64,000 nt of DNA. It comes from Soonwooa sp032078105 (lineage in GTDB: Bacteria; Bacteroidota; Bacteroidia; Flavobacteriales; Weeksellaceae). Position numbers and translations under genes: made by a program. A model generated the notes under the pieces. That model did no database searches and was not told the origin of the DNA. It saw nothing but the letters and a program-made list of their open reading frames with translations. Every line of letters starts with the position of its first letter. The first letter of the stretch is position 1. Below are positions 1 through 9,281 of the stretch, one piece after another. The DNA is taken from positions 322,032-386,031 of the forward strand of contig JBJZOS010000003.1 in assembly GCA_046269235.1 (NCBI GenBank), read 5' to 3'.

Positions 1-1
1 A

Positions 2-703
2 GATATTATGGGACCGATGTGTTTCGATTATGGTTTTGGACCGTTCCGTTGGGTTTGTACAAGCGGAAAACCTGAAGATTTACAAAAAACAGATGATATT
101 GCTTGTGAGGTTTTAGAGGAAATGATAAAAAATTCTCCAGCGGAAATTCAGCAACAAATGAAAGACAATATCCAATGGATAAAAGGTGCGCAGGAAAATA
201 AATTGGTGGTAGGTTCTCAAGCAAGAATTCTGTATGCCGACGCAGAAGGACGAATGAAAATCGCAGAAGCCTTTAACAAAGCCATAAAAGAAGGGAAAAT
301 TGGTCCCGTGGTTTTAGGTAGAGACCATCACGATGTTTCGGGAACAGATTCTCCGTATCGTGAAACTTCCAATATTTATGACGGCTCGAGATTTACAGCA
401 GATATGGCGATTCACAACGTAATTGGCGACAGTTTCCGAGGTGCGACTTGGGTTTCTATCCATAACGGTGGCGGCGTTGGTTGGGGCGAAGTCATTAATG
501 GAGGTTTCGGAATGTTATTGGATGGAAGCGATGACGCTGACAGAAGATTAAAGTCGATGCTTTTTTGGGACGTTAACAACGGAATTTCCAGAAGAAGTTG
601 GGCAAGAAACGAAGGCGCGATTTTCGCTATCAAACGTGCTATGGAAGCCGAACCAAACTTAAAAGTAACGCTCCCAAATTTGGTAGATGAAAGCTTACTT
701 TAA
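2..703 (+). CDS. hutU: urocanate hydratase, C-terminal part (5' end outside window)
   Basis: This is the C-terminal part of urocanase, which hydrates urocanate to 4-imidazolone-5-propionate using tightly bound NAD+ in cytosolic histidine degradation. The open frame runs in from the left edge (Asp-Ile-Met-Gly-Pro-Met-Cys), so the visible ATG at 8 is internal. The family block MCFDYGFGPFRWVCTSG is present, followed by LGRDHHDVSGTDSPYRET and a Gly-rich HNGGGVGWGEVINGGFG stretch, all typical of the urocanase C-terminal domain. The gene stops at 703 and is followed by a hairpin terminator at about 798. About 230 of the expected roughly 550-670 residues are in view. The rest of a hut operon, if any, lies to the left. 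Confidence 0.95.
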   Translation, partial: DIMGPMCFDYGFGPFRWVCTSGKPEDLQKTDDIACEVLEEMIKNSPAEIQQQMKDNIQWIKGAQENKLVVGSQARILYADAEGRMKIAEAFNKAIKEGKIGPVVLGRDHHDVSGTDSPYRETSNIYDGSRFTADMAIHNVIGDSFRGATWVSIHNGGGVGWGEVINGGFGMLLDGSDDADRRLKSMLFWDVNNGISRRSWARNEGAIFAIKRAMEAEPNLKVTLPNLVDESLL

Positions 704-797
704 TTATTTTTTTTTTAAATATTATTAAACCAAAAAAGTTGTTTACTAGTTAATTTTAACTTAGAATAAAGTCAAAAAAAAGTTCTCGATTTCATAG

Positions 798-828
798 AAA
801 AGCTATCAAATTTGATAGCTTTTTTTAG
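798..828 (+). terminator. rho-independent terminator after hutU
   Basis: A perfect inverted repeat, AAAAGCTATCAAA / TTTGATAGCTTTT, is followed by a T run. It lies about 95 bases downstream of the hutU stop codon on the same strand. Confidence 0.8.
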
Positions 829-1137
829 TTTGTATTTTATATTTTAGAATGCATTTTTTTCAAATACTTACAATTAAACGTCGTCAAATCCAACCTAACT
901 TGATCGATTTATTAACCAACTTTAGCACAGATTTAACCTCAGATTTTTCAATAACAGACTTGCAGAAAGCAATTGTTTTTCATCTTTATTGCTCCTGGTT
1001 TTAGTTTTGCATTTTGAAGAGATTTAAAGAAAATAACCAGCAATGTATTTTTTATATTTTAATTAATTAAATAAAAAAACAACTACCACGATTTAACTTT
1101 TAAAAAGGATAAAACTTTAAATCTTAAATATTAAATT
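829..1137. other. AT-rich intergenic region before the 1138 gene
   Basis: No convincing reading frame or RNA gene is visible. A TAGTTTTG at 1002-1009 fits the Bacteroidota -7 element TAnnTTTG, but no TTG sits at the expected 17-20 base spacing. It would leave a leader of about 120 bases before the ATG at 1138. A loose inverted repeat (ATTGCTCCTGGTT near 988 and AACCAGCAAT near 1036) could fold in that leader. Confidence 0.4.
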
Positions 1138-1764
1138 ATGAAAATAGCCATTCCTAAACCTTGTCATGAGAACTGGGACAACATGACGCCAGCCGAAAAG
1201 GGAAAATTTTGTAGCATTTGTAATAAAGATGTTACGGATTTAACCACAATGACGGATGATCAAATTCTGAATGAATTACAATCTAACATCGACATCTGCG
1301 TCATTGCGAACAATTCTCAAATGAATAGAAATCTAGAATATTCTTTTATTAATTCATTATTCTCAAAATTTGCGCTTGGCGTAATATTGACCTCTGCTGG
1401 AATTGTAAGTATCAACGCTCAACAAAAAGGAAATCAACAAAACACAAAAGGAGAAGCGACACATATTAGTTCTCACAAGGACACTAACAATGTCCGTGTA
1501 ATGGGTAAAATGGCTTATATCCCTCCTAGAAAAGATACGATTAGAAAGCCTTTCCGACTGGGGAAGATTGGGACTTATCCTAATAAAAATAAAGCCAATC
1601 CGATCTATGTTTTAGACGGAATTATCGTTGATGACAAAAAAGTTAAAGATCTAAAACCTAGTAATATTGAAAAAGTTGAAGTTCTAAAAGCTGAAACCGC
1701 GAAACATAAATACGGCGAAAAAGCAAAAGATGGTGTCATTGTCATCACCTCTAAAAAGAAATAA
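1138..1764 (+). CDS. membrane protein with Cys-rich N-terminus and TonB-plug-like C-terminus
   Basis: Function unknown. The first 60 residues contain Cys9, Cys25 and Cys28 (PCHENW, then GKFCSICNKDV), a CxxC-type, possibly metal-binding segment with the pattern W..M...GKFC..C...V.DLT seen in many Bacteroidota hypothetical proteins. A single hydrophobic segment at about 75-95 (FALGVILTSAGIVSI) is followed by a low-complexity polar linker. The last 60 residues (PIYVLDGIIV, then NIEKVEVLKAETA and DGVIVITSKKK) resemble the plug subdomain of TonB-dependent receptors, a module also attached to M56/BlaR1-like proteins. Predicted topology is a cytoplasmic Cys domain, one membrane pass and a periplasmic plug-like domain. 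The gene stands alone and converges on the rhomboid operon across a shared terminator. Confidence 0.6.
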   Translation: MKIAIPKPCHENWDNMTPAEKGKFCSICNKDVTDLTTMTDDQILNELQSNIDICVIANNSQMNRNLEYSFINSLFSKFALGVILTSAGIVSINAQQKGNQQNTKGEATHISSHKDTNNVRVMGKMAYIPPRKDTIRKPFRLGKIGTYPNKNKANPIYVLDGIIVDDKKVKDLKPSNIEKVEVLKAETAKHKYGEKAKDGVIVITSKKK

Positions 1765-1772
1765 TGTACATA

Positions 1773-1808
1773 AAAAAGGCTATTTCAGATCTGAAATAGC
1801 CTTTTTTT
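1773..1808. terminator. bidirectional terminator
   Basis: A long perfect palindrome, AAAAGGCTATTTCAG / CTGAAATAGCCTTTT, has an A run on one side and a T run on the other. It lies between two convergent genes (the 1138 gene and the rhomboid gene), so it can end transcripts from both sides. Confidence 0.85.
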
Positions 1809-1850
1809 TCTAATTATAATTCGAAAATTAGTCACTTTGAATTATTAAAG

Positions 1851-2507
1851 TTAACCAATTTTTTTCTTTATAAAAATTTGATAAGCTAAATAAACTAGGG
1901 GTAAAGACATTATTCCTAAATACATCGCATTTGCAATTACTAAATCTAAATGGAAAACAATCGCATACAATAGTCCGAAACCTGCACCACCCAAATGCGC
2001 CGCATGACCTAGATTATCCCATTGTTTTGGATTGAGCATCATATATACAGAATAGGCAAAATACAAGGCTCCAAATATATAACCCGGAATCGGCAACGGA
2101 ATAAACATAATACCAATACCAATATGTGGATAGGCTGCGATTGCTGCAAACAAAATCCCCGACACACCGCCACTAGCACCAATCGCCGAATAATAACTTT
2201 GATGTTTATAAATATACAAACTGAACAAATTCCCCAGTATAATTGATCCGAAATACACCACCAAAAATCCGATTTCTCCGAATTGTGACATCACAATCGG
2301 CGCAAAGAAATACAGCGTAAGCATGTTGAAAAACAAGTGCATAAAGTCGCCATGCAAAAAGCCCGCTGACAACAATCGAATGTACTCTTTTCGCGATTGG
2401 ATTGCTCCTACATTGAATTTGTACTTTTCAAAAAAAACTTGATTTTGGAACCCGTAAATACTGATTCCACAGGTGATGACAATTAAAGCTAATAGTAGTG
2501 GTGGCAT
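1851..2507 (-). CDS. rhomboid family intramembrane serine protease
   Basis: Intramembrane serine protease cutting transmembrane substrates within the lipid bilayer. The 218-aa protein has about six hydrophobic segments, the usual minimal rhomboid core. Visible motifs are HxxxN (His57-Asn61) in the second helix region, the catalytic GxSG as GASGGVSG with Ser112, and the catalytic histidine in GHAAHLGG (His171). The start codon overlaps the parC stop by one base (TAATG), so translation is probably coupled to parC and the gene is last in the parE-parC operon. Its substrates cannot be told from sequence. Confidence 0.92.
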   Translation of the reverse strand: MPPLLLALIVITCGISIYGFQNQVFFEKYKFNVGAIQSRKEYIRLLSAGFLHGDFMHLFFNMLTLYFFAPIVMSQFGEIGFLVVYFGSIILGNLFSLYIYKHQSYYSAIGASGGVSGILFAAIAAYPHIGIGIMFIPLPIPGYIFGALYFAYSVYMMLNPKQWDNLGHAAHLGGAGFGLLYAIVFHLDLVIANAMYLGIMSLPLVYLAYQIFIKKKIG

Positions 2508-5122
2508 TATTCTTCGTTATTTTCTTGTTCAGCGTCGTTATCTCCTTCTGGTTCATCAAAAAGGTCTCCAATAGTTCCACCTTCGTCAAACTCTGCCGAA
2601 TTGACAGCATTTGCATCGAACTCCTCCTCAACTTCTGGATCTTCAACAGGCTCAGGAATAATGATATTGATGTTTTTAACTTTATCTTTTATAAATTGGT
2701 TACCCATCGCTTTGATACCTTTAACAGTGATAAATTCGTCAAGATTGATGCTTTCTGCTTCTTTTTCTTTTCCAGTTTTATCTTTAGCAAAATTGATCTC
2801 CGCAATGCAGCCATCGTTAGTTCCAACAAATTCTATAAAAGATTTTGGATGTTCTGACGGCATAAAGGTTTGGACATTTGGCGTATTTTCGAACAAGAAA
2901 CGCTTGATGAAATAAATTGCTTTTTCTCCGTCAAAATAAATACAAGTCACGGCTTGCTCTGGTTTCCATTTTTCTAAAATTAAATACTCATCGTCAAAAC
3001 GATTACTCAAATCAAATGACACCAATTTGGCTTCCCCTTGTGTGTTAATCGTCAAGATTCTGTCATCACCTTTAAAACTTCCTAGTAAAGTCCCGCGTCC
3101 ATCAGCATTAAGGCGGCGTACACTTTCATCAAACCAAATTTTTCTCGGTGCCAAAGTCGACACACCTTCCTCTTTTAGATCAACTTTTTTAACCGCATAT
3201 TTCGTCACCAAATTTCCGCGAGAATCACGACCTTTAATCGCTAATTCAGAAAAATCGACTTCTATTCTATTCTTACGGATACGAGCATTCGGTTTTAATA
3301 ATACTGAAACAACTTCTGCTTCACCATTAGGATTTGCCGAAAAATAAAGCACTTCCGAACCTTTTTTATCCGAAGCTAATTTATAATCATGAGCTCTAAT
3401 AACGCCTGTCACCGCAAAACGCTTCATATAATACGGACCTTCCTTACCTTCACGATATATCATGTTGTAAACGGTGCGCTTATCATTCTTCTTCCAAATA
3501 CCGACATGCAAAATATTCTTACCTACAAAAGTTTTGCTTTCAACTTTAGTGACTTGCATACCGCCATCTTTTCGGAAAGTGATAATATCATCAATATCAG
3601 AACAATCGAAAACATATTCGTCTTTCTTAAGCGAAGTTCCGATAAAGCCTTCTTCCCGATTGACATAGAATTTTTCGTTGGCTACAGCAACTTTCGTCGC
3701 ATCAATGGTATCAAAAACTCTTAGTTCTGTACGACGTTCTTTGGTCTTGCCAAATTTCTTTTGGATGTTTAAAAAATAGTCAATCGCATAGGTCACCAAA
3801 TTTGCAAGATGATGTTTAACTTGTTCAATTTTACCTTCTAAGGCAGCAATATTTTCCAAAGCTTTATCTTGGTCATAACGCGAAATCCTCATGAATGGCA
3901 ACTCGGTCAATCGGATAATATCCTCGGTTGTCACCGCTCGCATCAATTCCTTAGTAAAAGGTTTTAGGGCTTTATCAATTGCGGCGTACACTTCTTCTTT
4001 GGAAGTTCGGTTTTTAATTTCTTGGTAAATTTCGTTTTCGATGAAGATTTTTTCCAAAGACGCGAAATGCCATTTTTCTTCCAACTCTCCCAATTCGATT
4101 TCAAGTTCGAGTTTTAAAAGAGAAACGGTATGATCGGTATTACGTCTAAGAATTTCTGAAACCGACAAAAACATCGGCTTATCACCAACAATAACGCAGG
4201 CATTCGGCGAGATAGCGACTTCACAATCCGTGAAAGCATATAGTGCATCAATCATCTTATCCGGCGAAACATCGTTGGTTAAATGAATGATAATCTCTAC
4301 TTTGTCAGACGTATTGTCTTCAATTTTTTTAATTTTGATCTTACCTCTTTCGTTGGCTTTGATGATGCTATCAATAAGGTCGCCTGTATTTTTAGAAAAA
4401 GGAAGTTCTGTTATGCAAAGTGTATTTTTATCTTTTTGAATGATTCTTGCTCTAGCACGAAGCTTCCCGCCACGATGTCCATCATTATAATTGCTAACAT
4501 CGAGCATCCCACCCGTTAAAAAGTCCGGAAAAATATCGAACTTTTTACCTTTAAGATGTGCTATAGAAGCATTGATTAATTCATTAAAATTATGGGGCAT
4601 AATCTTCGTCGAAAGACCAACGCCAATACCTTCTGCACCTTGTGCCAGCAACATGGGAAACTTAACGGGAAGATCGACCGGTTCGTTATTACGTCCGTCA
4701 TAAGATTTTACCCAATCTGTTGTTTTAGGATTAAAAACAACTTCTAGCGCAAAGGGTGTCAAACGTGCTTCGATATAACGCGCCGCCGCTGCAGAATCTC
4801 CTGTAAAGATATTTCCCCAGTTACCTTGCGTATCGATCAATAACTCCTTTTGCCCAATCTGCACCATTGCATCTGTAATCGACGCATCACCGTGCGGGTG
4901 GTATTTCATCGTGTTACCAACGATATTTGCGACCTTATTGTAACGTCCATCTTCTAACTCTCGCATCGAGTGTAGAATACGTCTTTGTACCGGCTTGAAA
5001 CCATCAAAAACTGATGGAATCGCACGATCCAAAATTACATAAGATGCATAATCTAAAAACCAATCTTTATATAAGCCTGAAACTTTTTTCAGGCTTTCTT
5101 CTTGATAATTATTCTCTTCCAT
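2507..5122 (-). CDS. parC: DNA topoisomerase IV subunit A
   Basis: Breakage-reunion subunit of type IIA topoisomerase, which decatenates daughter chromosomes together with ParE. The catalytic tyrosine is Tyr116 in AAAARYIEARLT. The quinolone-determining region reads YHPHGDASITDAMV, with Ala80 where E. coli ParC has Ser80, followed by Ser81. At 871 aa it is longer than E. coli ParC. The extra C-terminal tail after about residue 800 is very acidic (EEEFDANAV, then EPEGDNDAEQENNEE). It starts at the ATG overlapping the stop of the small membrane protein (TAATG) and ends overlapping the rhomboid start. Assignment to topo IV rather than gyrase A rests on linkage to the parE-like gene; gyrB is separate at 59.4-61.3 kb. 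Confidence 0.93.
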   Translation of the reverse strand: MEENNYQEESLKKVSGLYKDWFLDYASYVILDRAIPSVFDGFKPVQRRILHSMRELEDGRYNKVANIVGNTMKYHPHGDASITDAMVQIGQKELLIDTQGNWGNIFTGDSAAAARYIEARLTPFALEVVFNPKTTDWVKSYDGRNNEPVDLPVKFPMLLAQGAEGIGVGLSTKIMPHNFNELINASIAHLKGKKFDIFPDFLTGGMLDVSNYNDGHRGGKLRARARIIQKDKNTLCITELPFSKNTGDLIDSIIKANERGKIKIKKIEDNTSDKVEIIIHLTNDVSPDKMIDALYAFTDCEVAISPNACVIVGDKPMFLSVSEILRRNTDHTVSLLKLELEIELGELEEKWHFASLEKIFIENEIYQEIKNRTSKEEVYAAIDKALKPFTKELMRAVTTEDIIRLTELPFMRISRYDQDKALENIAALEGKIEQVKHHLANLVTYAIDYFLNIQKKFGKTKERRTELRVFDTIDATKVAVANEKFYVNREEGFIGTSLKKDEYVFDCSDIDDIITFRKDGGMQVTKVESKTFVGKNILHVGIWKKNDKRTVYNMIYREGKEGPYYMKRFAVTGVIRAHDYKLASDKKGSEVLYFSANPNGEAEVVSVLLKPNARIRKNRIEVDFSELAIKGRDSRGNLVTKYAVKKVDLKEEGVSTLAPRKIWFDESVRRLNADGRGTLLGSFKGDDRILTINTQGEAKLVSFDLSNRFDDEYLILEKWKPEQAVTCIYFDGEKAIYFIKRFLFENTPNVQTFMPSEHPKSFIEFVGTNDGCIAEINFAKDKTGKEKEAESINLDEFITVKGIKAMGNQFIKDKVKNINIIIPEPVEDPEVEEEFDANAVNSAEFDEGGTIGDLFDEPEGDNDAEQENNEE

Positions 5123-5616
5123 TATACTGTTTCGGCAACCAATTGGTTTTCTTCTTTATTAGTTTTTAAAACCTTTCGTAATGATAGTTTTAAGTCTTTA
5201 ACTTCTTTATTATTTAAATAAGAAATATCGTATTTTAGATATAAATGATGGTTCTTTTTACTATGTATTGTTATGAGAAGTTTTTTAATAAAAATCAAAT
5301 TAATAACTTCAAAATCCTGCACTTTGTACTTCGGAAATTCGTCTTTTTTTTGATTTTTAAAAAAAGGAACAATACTGTAATTGTTAATTGTTAAAGTTTC
5401 GCCATCGCTATCATATTCAAAAATTTGTTTTCCACGTGTCCAATACAAACTTCCCATTACCACAGGAATAATAAGGAAAAGATAACTTTCCCAGCCTAGA
5501 AAATCAATTTTATAACGCTCGACAAAAAATGCAGTTACCCCCAAAATAATCCCTACAAGAAGCATATTTTGGATAAAAGTATAGATCGGAATTTTCCCTT
5601 TATTACTTAATCTCAT
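5122..5616 (-). CDS. small membrane protein between parE and parC
   Basis: Function unknown, 164 aa. Two hydrophobic segments near the N-terminus (IQNMLLVGIILGVTAFFV and SYLFLIIPVVMGSLYW) are followed by a basic, mostly beta-looking cytoplasmic domain of about 100 residues, resembling PH-like membrane-anchored domains in general layout. The frame is open to 5625, but the upstream codon there is TTG, so I take the ATG at 5616. It lies 23 bases after the parE stop, and its own stop overlaps the parC ATG by one base. It is therefore cotranscribed and probably translationally coupled with topoisomerase IV. Any functional link to the topoisomerase is unproven. Confidence 0.7.
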   Translation of the reverse strand: MRLSNKGKIPIYTFIQNMLLVGIILGVTAFFVERYKIDFLGWESYLFLIIPVVMGSLYWTRGKQIFEYDSDGETLTINNYSIVPFFKNQKKDEFPKYKVQDFEVINLIFIKKLLITIHSKKNHHLYLKYDISYLNNKEVKDLKLSLRKVLKTNKEENQLVAETV

Positions 5617-5639
5617 TAAATACAAAGATTTTCTTAAAC

Positions 5640-7499
5640 TTATTTTCGATCAATATCATCATTTTCTACAACAAGATTATCTAAAATAAACAACTGTCTT
5701 TCGGGCGTATTTTTTCCCATATAAAATTCTAAAAGTTGCTCAATTGTTTGATCTTTGCCCAAAACAACCGGCTCCAGTCGGATATCTTTTCCGATAAAAT
5801 GTTTGAACTCGTCAGGCGAAATCTCTCCCAAACCTTTGAATCGTGTGATCTCAGGATTTTTCCCAAGTTCGTTAAGTGCTTTAACACGTTCTTCTTCTGT
5901 ATAACAATATCTCGTTTCCTTTTTATTTCTTACCCTAAACAAAGGTGTTTGCAAAATAAATAAATGTCCATTTTTGATAACATCTGGGAAGAACTGCAAG
6001 AAAAATGTAATCATCAACAATCTAATGTGCATCCCATCGACATCGGCATCGGTTGCGATAATCACATGATTATAACGCAAATCTTCCATGCTTTCTTCGA
6101 TATTAAGAGCAGCTTGCAACAAGTTGAATTCTTCGTTTTCGTACACAATTTTCTTTGTTAAACCATAAGTATTTAATGGCTTACCTTTTAAAGAAAATAC
6201 CGCTTGCGTTTCTACATCACGAGATTTTGTAATCGATCCAGAAGCCGAATCTCCCTCGGTAATAAAAATCATGGTTTCGGCTTTACGAGCCGCCTTTTGA
6301 TCATTGTAGTGGTGACGACAATCTCTCAGTTTTTTATTATGGAGCGACACTTTTTTGGCACGCTCTCTGGCTAATTTTTGAATACCAGAAAGCTCTTTTC
6401 TTTCGCGTTCAGAAATTAAAATTTTTCTCTGAATAGCTTCTGCAAATTCTGGATTCTTATGTAGAAAATTGTCTAATTTACTTTTTAAAAAGTCAATTAC
6501 AAAAGTACGAACCGTCGGTCCATTTGGTCCAACATCGTTAGAACCAAGCTTAGTTTTAGTTTGAGATTCAAAGACAGGTTCTTCAACATTAATAGAGATT
6601 GCTGCGATAATCGATTTTCTAATATCTGACGCATCAAAGTTTTTATTAAAAAACTCTCGAATGGTTTTAACATAAGCTTCTCGAAAAGCGTTAAGGTGCG
6701 TCCCTCCTTGCGTTGTATTTTGTCCATTAACAAACGAAAAATAAGTCTCTGTCTGCGACCTATCGGAATGCGTGATGGCAACTTCTATATCATTATCCTG
6801 CAAGTGCATAATTGGATAAAGGATTTCGCCTTCCAGCTCCTCATCCAAAAGGTCTTTCAATCCATTTTCGGAATAAAAGGTTTCGCCGTTGAAAAGAATT
6901 TTAAGTCCAGGATTGAGGTAAGCATAATTGCGGAGCATTCTTTCGATATACTCTTTTCTAAATTTAAAATTTAAGAAAATATCCGCATCAGGCACAAAGG
7001 AAATCTCGGTACCATTTCTGTCCGACGTTTCTTTTTCTTCATGGTTTTCAGTAATAATTCCACGCGAAAACTCGGCAACTTTCATCTTACCATCGCGGAA
7101 AGATCTTACTTTGAAGTAACCCGACAAGGCATTAACCGCCTTTGTACCAACACCGTTAAGACCAACAGACTTTTTAAAAGCTTTGCTATCGTACTTACCT
7201 CCGGTATTCATTTTAGAAACAGCGTCAACCACCTTCCCTAACGGAATTCCTCGTCCAAAATCTCGGATCGAAACCTTGCCTTCATCAACTTTGATTTCGA
7301 TTCTTTTCCCAGATTTCATACGGAATTCATCGATAGAGTTATCGATAATCTCCTTCAACAAGATATAAATACCATCATCCGCCGATGAGCCATCTCCCAA
7401 CTTCCCAATGTACATCCCAGGACGCAGTCGAATGTGCTCTTGCCAATCGAGGGTTCTGATATTGTCTTCGGAATAATTAACTGTGTTATTTTCTACCAT
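5640..7499 (-). CDS. parE: DNA topoisomerase IV subunit B
   Basis: ATPase subunit of topoisomerase IV. The GHKL ATPase domain is visible at the N-terminus (RPGMYIGKLGDG, EIIDNSIDEF, VSIRDFGRGIPLG, GLNGVGTKAVNALS). The TOPRIM domain follows with the EGDSASGS motif and DADVDGMHIR. At 619 aa it matches short ParE proteins rather than long GyrB forms. It is the first gene of the parE / small membrane protein / parC / rhomboid unit. A second paralogue at 59392-61326 fits gyrB better, so this copy is called parE. A TATTTTTG at 7558-7565 (minus strand) is a possible promoter -7 element about 60 bases upstream. Confidence 0.93.
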   Translation of the reverse strand: MVENNTVNYSEDNIRTLDWQEHIRLRPGMYIGKLGDGSSADDGIYILLKEIIDNSIDEFRMKSGKRIEIKVDEGKVSIRDFGRGIPLGKVVDAVSKMNTGGKYDSKAFKKSVGLNGVGTKAVNALSGYFKVRSFRDGKMKVAEFSRGIITENHEEKETSDRNGTEISFVPDADIFLNFKFRKEYIERMLRNYAYLNPGLKILFNGETFYSENGLKDLLDEELEGEILYPIMHLQDNDIEVAITHSDRSQTETYFSFVNGQNTTQGGTHLNAFREAYVKTIREFFNKNFDASDIRKSIIAAISINVEEPVFESQTKTKLGSNDVGPNGPTVRTFVIDFLKSKLDNFLHKNPEFAEAIQRKILISERERKELSGIQKLARERAKKVSLHNKKLRDCRHHYNDQKAARKAETMIFITEGDSASGSITKSRDVETQAVFSLKGKPLNTYGLTKKIVYENEEFNLLQAALNIEESMEDLRYNHVIIATDADVDGMHIRLLMITFFLQFFPDVIKNGHLFILQTPLFRVRNKKETRYCYTEEERVKALNELGKNPEITRFKGLGEISPDEFKHFIGKDIRLEPVVLGKDQTIEQLLEFYMGKNTPERQLFILDNLVVENDDIDRK

Positions 7500-7557
7500 A
7501 TTATAAGCTCTCGCGTCACTTTTAGTCTTAATTTTTAAAAAATTTTGACACTCTTTA

Positions 7558-7565
7558 CAAAAATA
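7558..7565 (-). promoter_or_regulatory. possible -7 promoter element for the parE-parC operon
   Basis: Read on the minus strand, TATTTTTG matches the Bacteroidota -7 consensus TAnnTTTG. It sits about 60 bases upstream of the parE ATG in the gap after cls. No TTG is seen at the expected upstream spacing, so support is partial. Confidence 0.4.
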
Positions 7566-7603
7566 AAGATTAAGTTTTAGAATTGAAAATTATTGTTAAA
7601 AAA

Positions 7604-9067
7604 TCATAATAATGGTGAGAACAATCGTGCCAAATGTTCGAAGAAAGATTTTAGTTTTGGTCGCGCTTTCCAATCTTTTAAAAAGATCTCTTTAGACTGT
7701 TTTAAATCTTCAAAATAACTAGCAGCCAATTTTTCTGTAATCATCTTATCATACACCATGGTGTTAACTTCGAAATTGAGTTCTTGACTTCTCACATCCA
7801 TATTTGCTGTCCCAACAATTGATAAATCATCGTCAACAACAATCGTTTTTGCATGTACAAAACCTTTTTCGTAAAAATATATTTTGACGCCAGACTCCAA
7901 TAATTCTTCATAATAAGAATAGGCAGCCGCATTAACAATCATCGAATCTCCCTTTGCAGGCACCAGCAATCTGACATCAACACCAGAAAGAGAAACTTGT
8001 TTGATAGCCTGTAACACCGACTCTACAGGAATAAAATATGGTGTGGTAATAAAAACCCTTTTGGTTGCAGAATAAATTACAGAAACTGTGGACATCATAA
8101 TCGCTGGTTTGGTGTCTGGTCCACTCGCTGCAACTTGGATAATTTGATCCCCATCAAAATCCGAATAATTAAAATAAGAGGCATCAATTTCGGGAACTTT
8201 TTTAGTAGAAAACAACCAGTTACTCAAGAATAAAAACTGATAATAAAACGCACCTGTTCCTTTAATATAAAGATGCGTATCGCGCCAAAACAACTTATCA
8301 GGTTTATCATTAACATATTTTTGCGAAACATTGATGCCGCCTGAGAAAACCTCGCGTCCGTCAACAATAATTATCTTACGGTGATCGCGATAATTAACAC
8401 GATTAGCGAACAATCGGAACGTAATTTTGTTAACAGGATAAAGCTCGACACCTGCAGCTTTTAATTCATTTTTAAGAGATTTTGACAACTTACCACTTCC
8501 AAGATCATCGTAAAGCATTCTTACAACGACATTCTTTTTAGCTTTTTCGATTAAAATATTACTAAGTTCTCGTCCAATATAATCGTCTTCAAAAATGTAA
8601 TATTCTAAATGAATGTGATGTTTTGCAGATTTTAAAACTTCAAAAACTTTAGGAAATTTTTCTTCACCATTGATTAATAATTCTACAGTATTGCTGTCTG
8701 TAAGCGGAGATTGCGTCGCATTGAACAAAAACGAAAAAGTCGAAAAATACTTTTGCAATTCCTTCTGATGCGATTCTAAAACTTTATGATGAGAGCTTTT
8801 GATAAACTTTTTAATATCGTCATAAATCTTCTCATTGCGTTCCACTTTAAAATCATAAAACTTATTCTTGCGATAATTAACACCAAAGAAAAAGTAAATT
8901 AAAATCCCAATAATGGGCAAAAAAATGATCAATAAAAGATAAGCTAAGGTTTTACTCGTGGTTTTGGTATCGGTAATAATCTTTGCAGAAAGCAAGATAA
9001 TACCTGCGAAATAAAGAGTTTCGAGAATTAATATTAAAATATGATGTTGTTCTAGAAATTCTTTCAT
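7604..9067 (-). CDS. cls: cardiolipin synthase (phospholipase D family)
   Basis: Joins two phosphatidylglycerol molecules to form cardiolipin at the inner membrane. Two N-terminal transmembrane segments lie at about 8-30 and 40-62. Two phospholipase D HxKxxxxD motifs follow: HRKIIIVD at His229 and HAKTIVVD at His405. The length of 487 aa is typical of ClsA-type enzymes. It is monocistronic or reads towards parE across a 104-base gap. A TAATTTTG (minus strand, 9127-9134) is a plausible -7 element about 60 bases upstream. The substrate is inferred from family; other PLD-family lipid synthases cannot be excluded. Confidence 0.92.
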   Translation of the reverse strand: MKEFLEQHHILILILETLYFAGIILLSAKIITDTKTTSKTLAYLLLIIFLPIIGILIYFFFGVNYRKNKFYDFKVERNEKIYDDIKKFIKSSHHKVLESHQKELQKYFSTFSFLFNATQSPLTDSNTVELLINGEEKFPKVFEVLKSAKHHIHLEYYIFEDDYIGRELSNILIEKAKKNVVVRMLYDDLGSGKLSKSLKNELKAAGVELYPVNKITFRLFANRVNYRDHRKIIIVDGREVFSGGINVSQKYVNDKPDKLFWRDTHLYIKGTGAFYYQFLFLSNWLFSTKKVPEIDASYFNYSDFDGDQIIQVAASGPDTKPAIMMSTVSVIYSATKRVFITTPYFIPVESVLQAIKQVSLSGVDVRLLVPAKGDSMIVNAAAYSYYEELLESGVKIYFYEKGFVHAKTIVVDDDLSIVGTANMDVRSQELNFEVNTMVYDKMITEKLAASYFEDLKQSKEIFLKDWKARPKLKSFFEHLARLFSPLL

Positions 9068-9126
9068 AGCCGAGATTTGAAATTAAAAGTAAGAAAATTA
9101 AGTTTAGAAATATAAAAAGATGACTA

Positions 9127-9134
9127 CAAAATTA
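9127..9134 (-). promoter_or_regulatory. possible -7 promoter element for cls
   Basis: On the minus strand the sequence TAATTTTG matches TAnnTTTG about 60 bases before the cls ATG. No clear TTG at 17-20 bases further upstream. Confidence 0.35.
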
Positions 9135-9281
9135 TTTATAAATACTTCAAAATAAGATATCAATATTTAAAAATATTAATAATTGTATCTTTTAATTCAT
9201 TTAAAAAATTTTATCAAAAACTCCCAATCTTAAAATATCATTAAAATTTTATTATTAGCATTTTTTTAACACTTTGTGAAG

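Noticed and set aside
2507..5122. parC called as gyrA
   Set aside because: It is linked to a ParE-type subunit and not to gyrB, and has the acidic tail rather than a GyrA-box terminus; gyrB lies elsewhere in the window.
5616..5625. Upstream TTG start giving three extra residues for the membrane protein
   Set aside because: An ATG follows within 9 bases and fits better; TTG starts are uncommon here.
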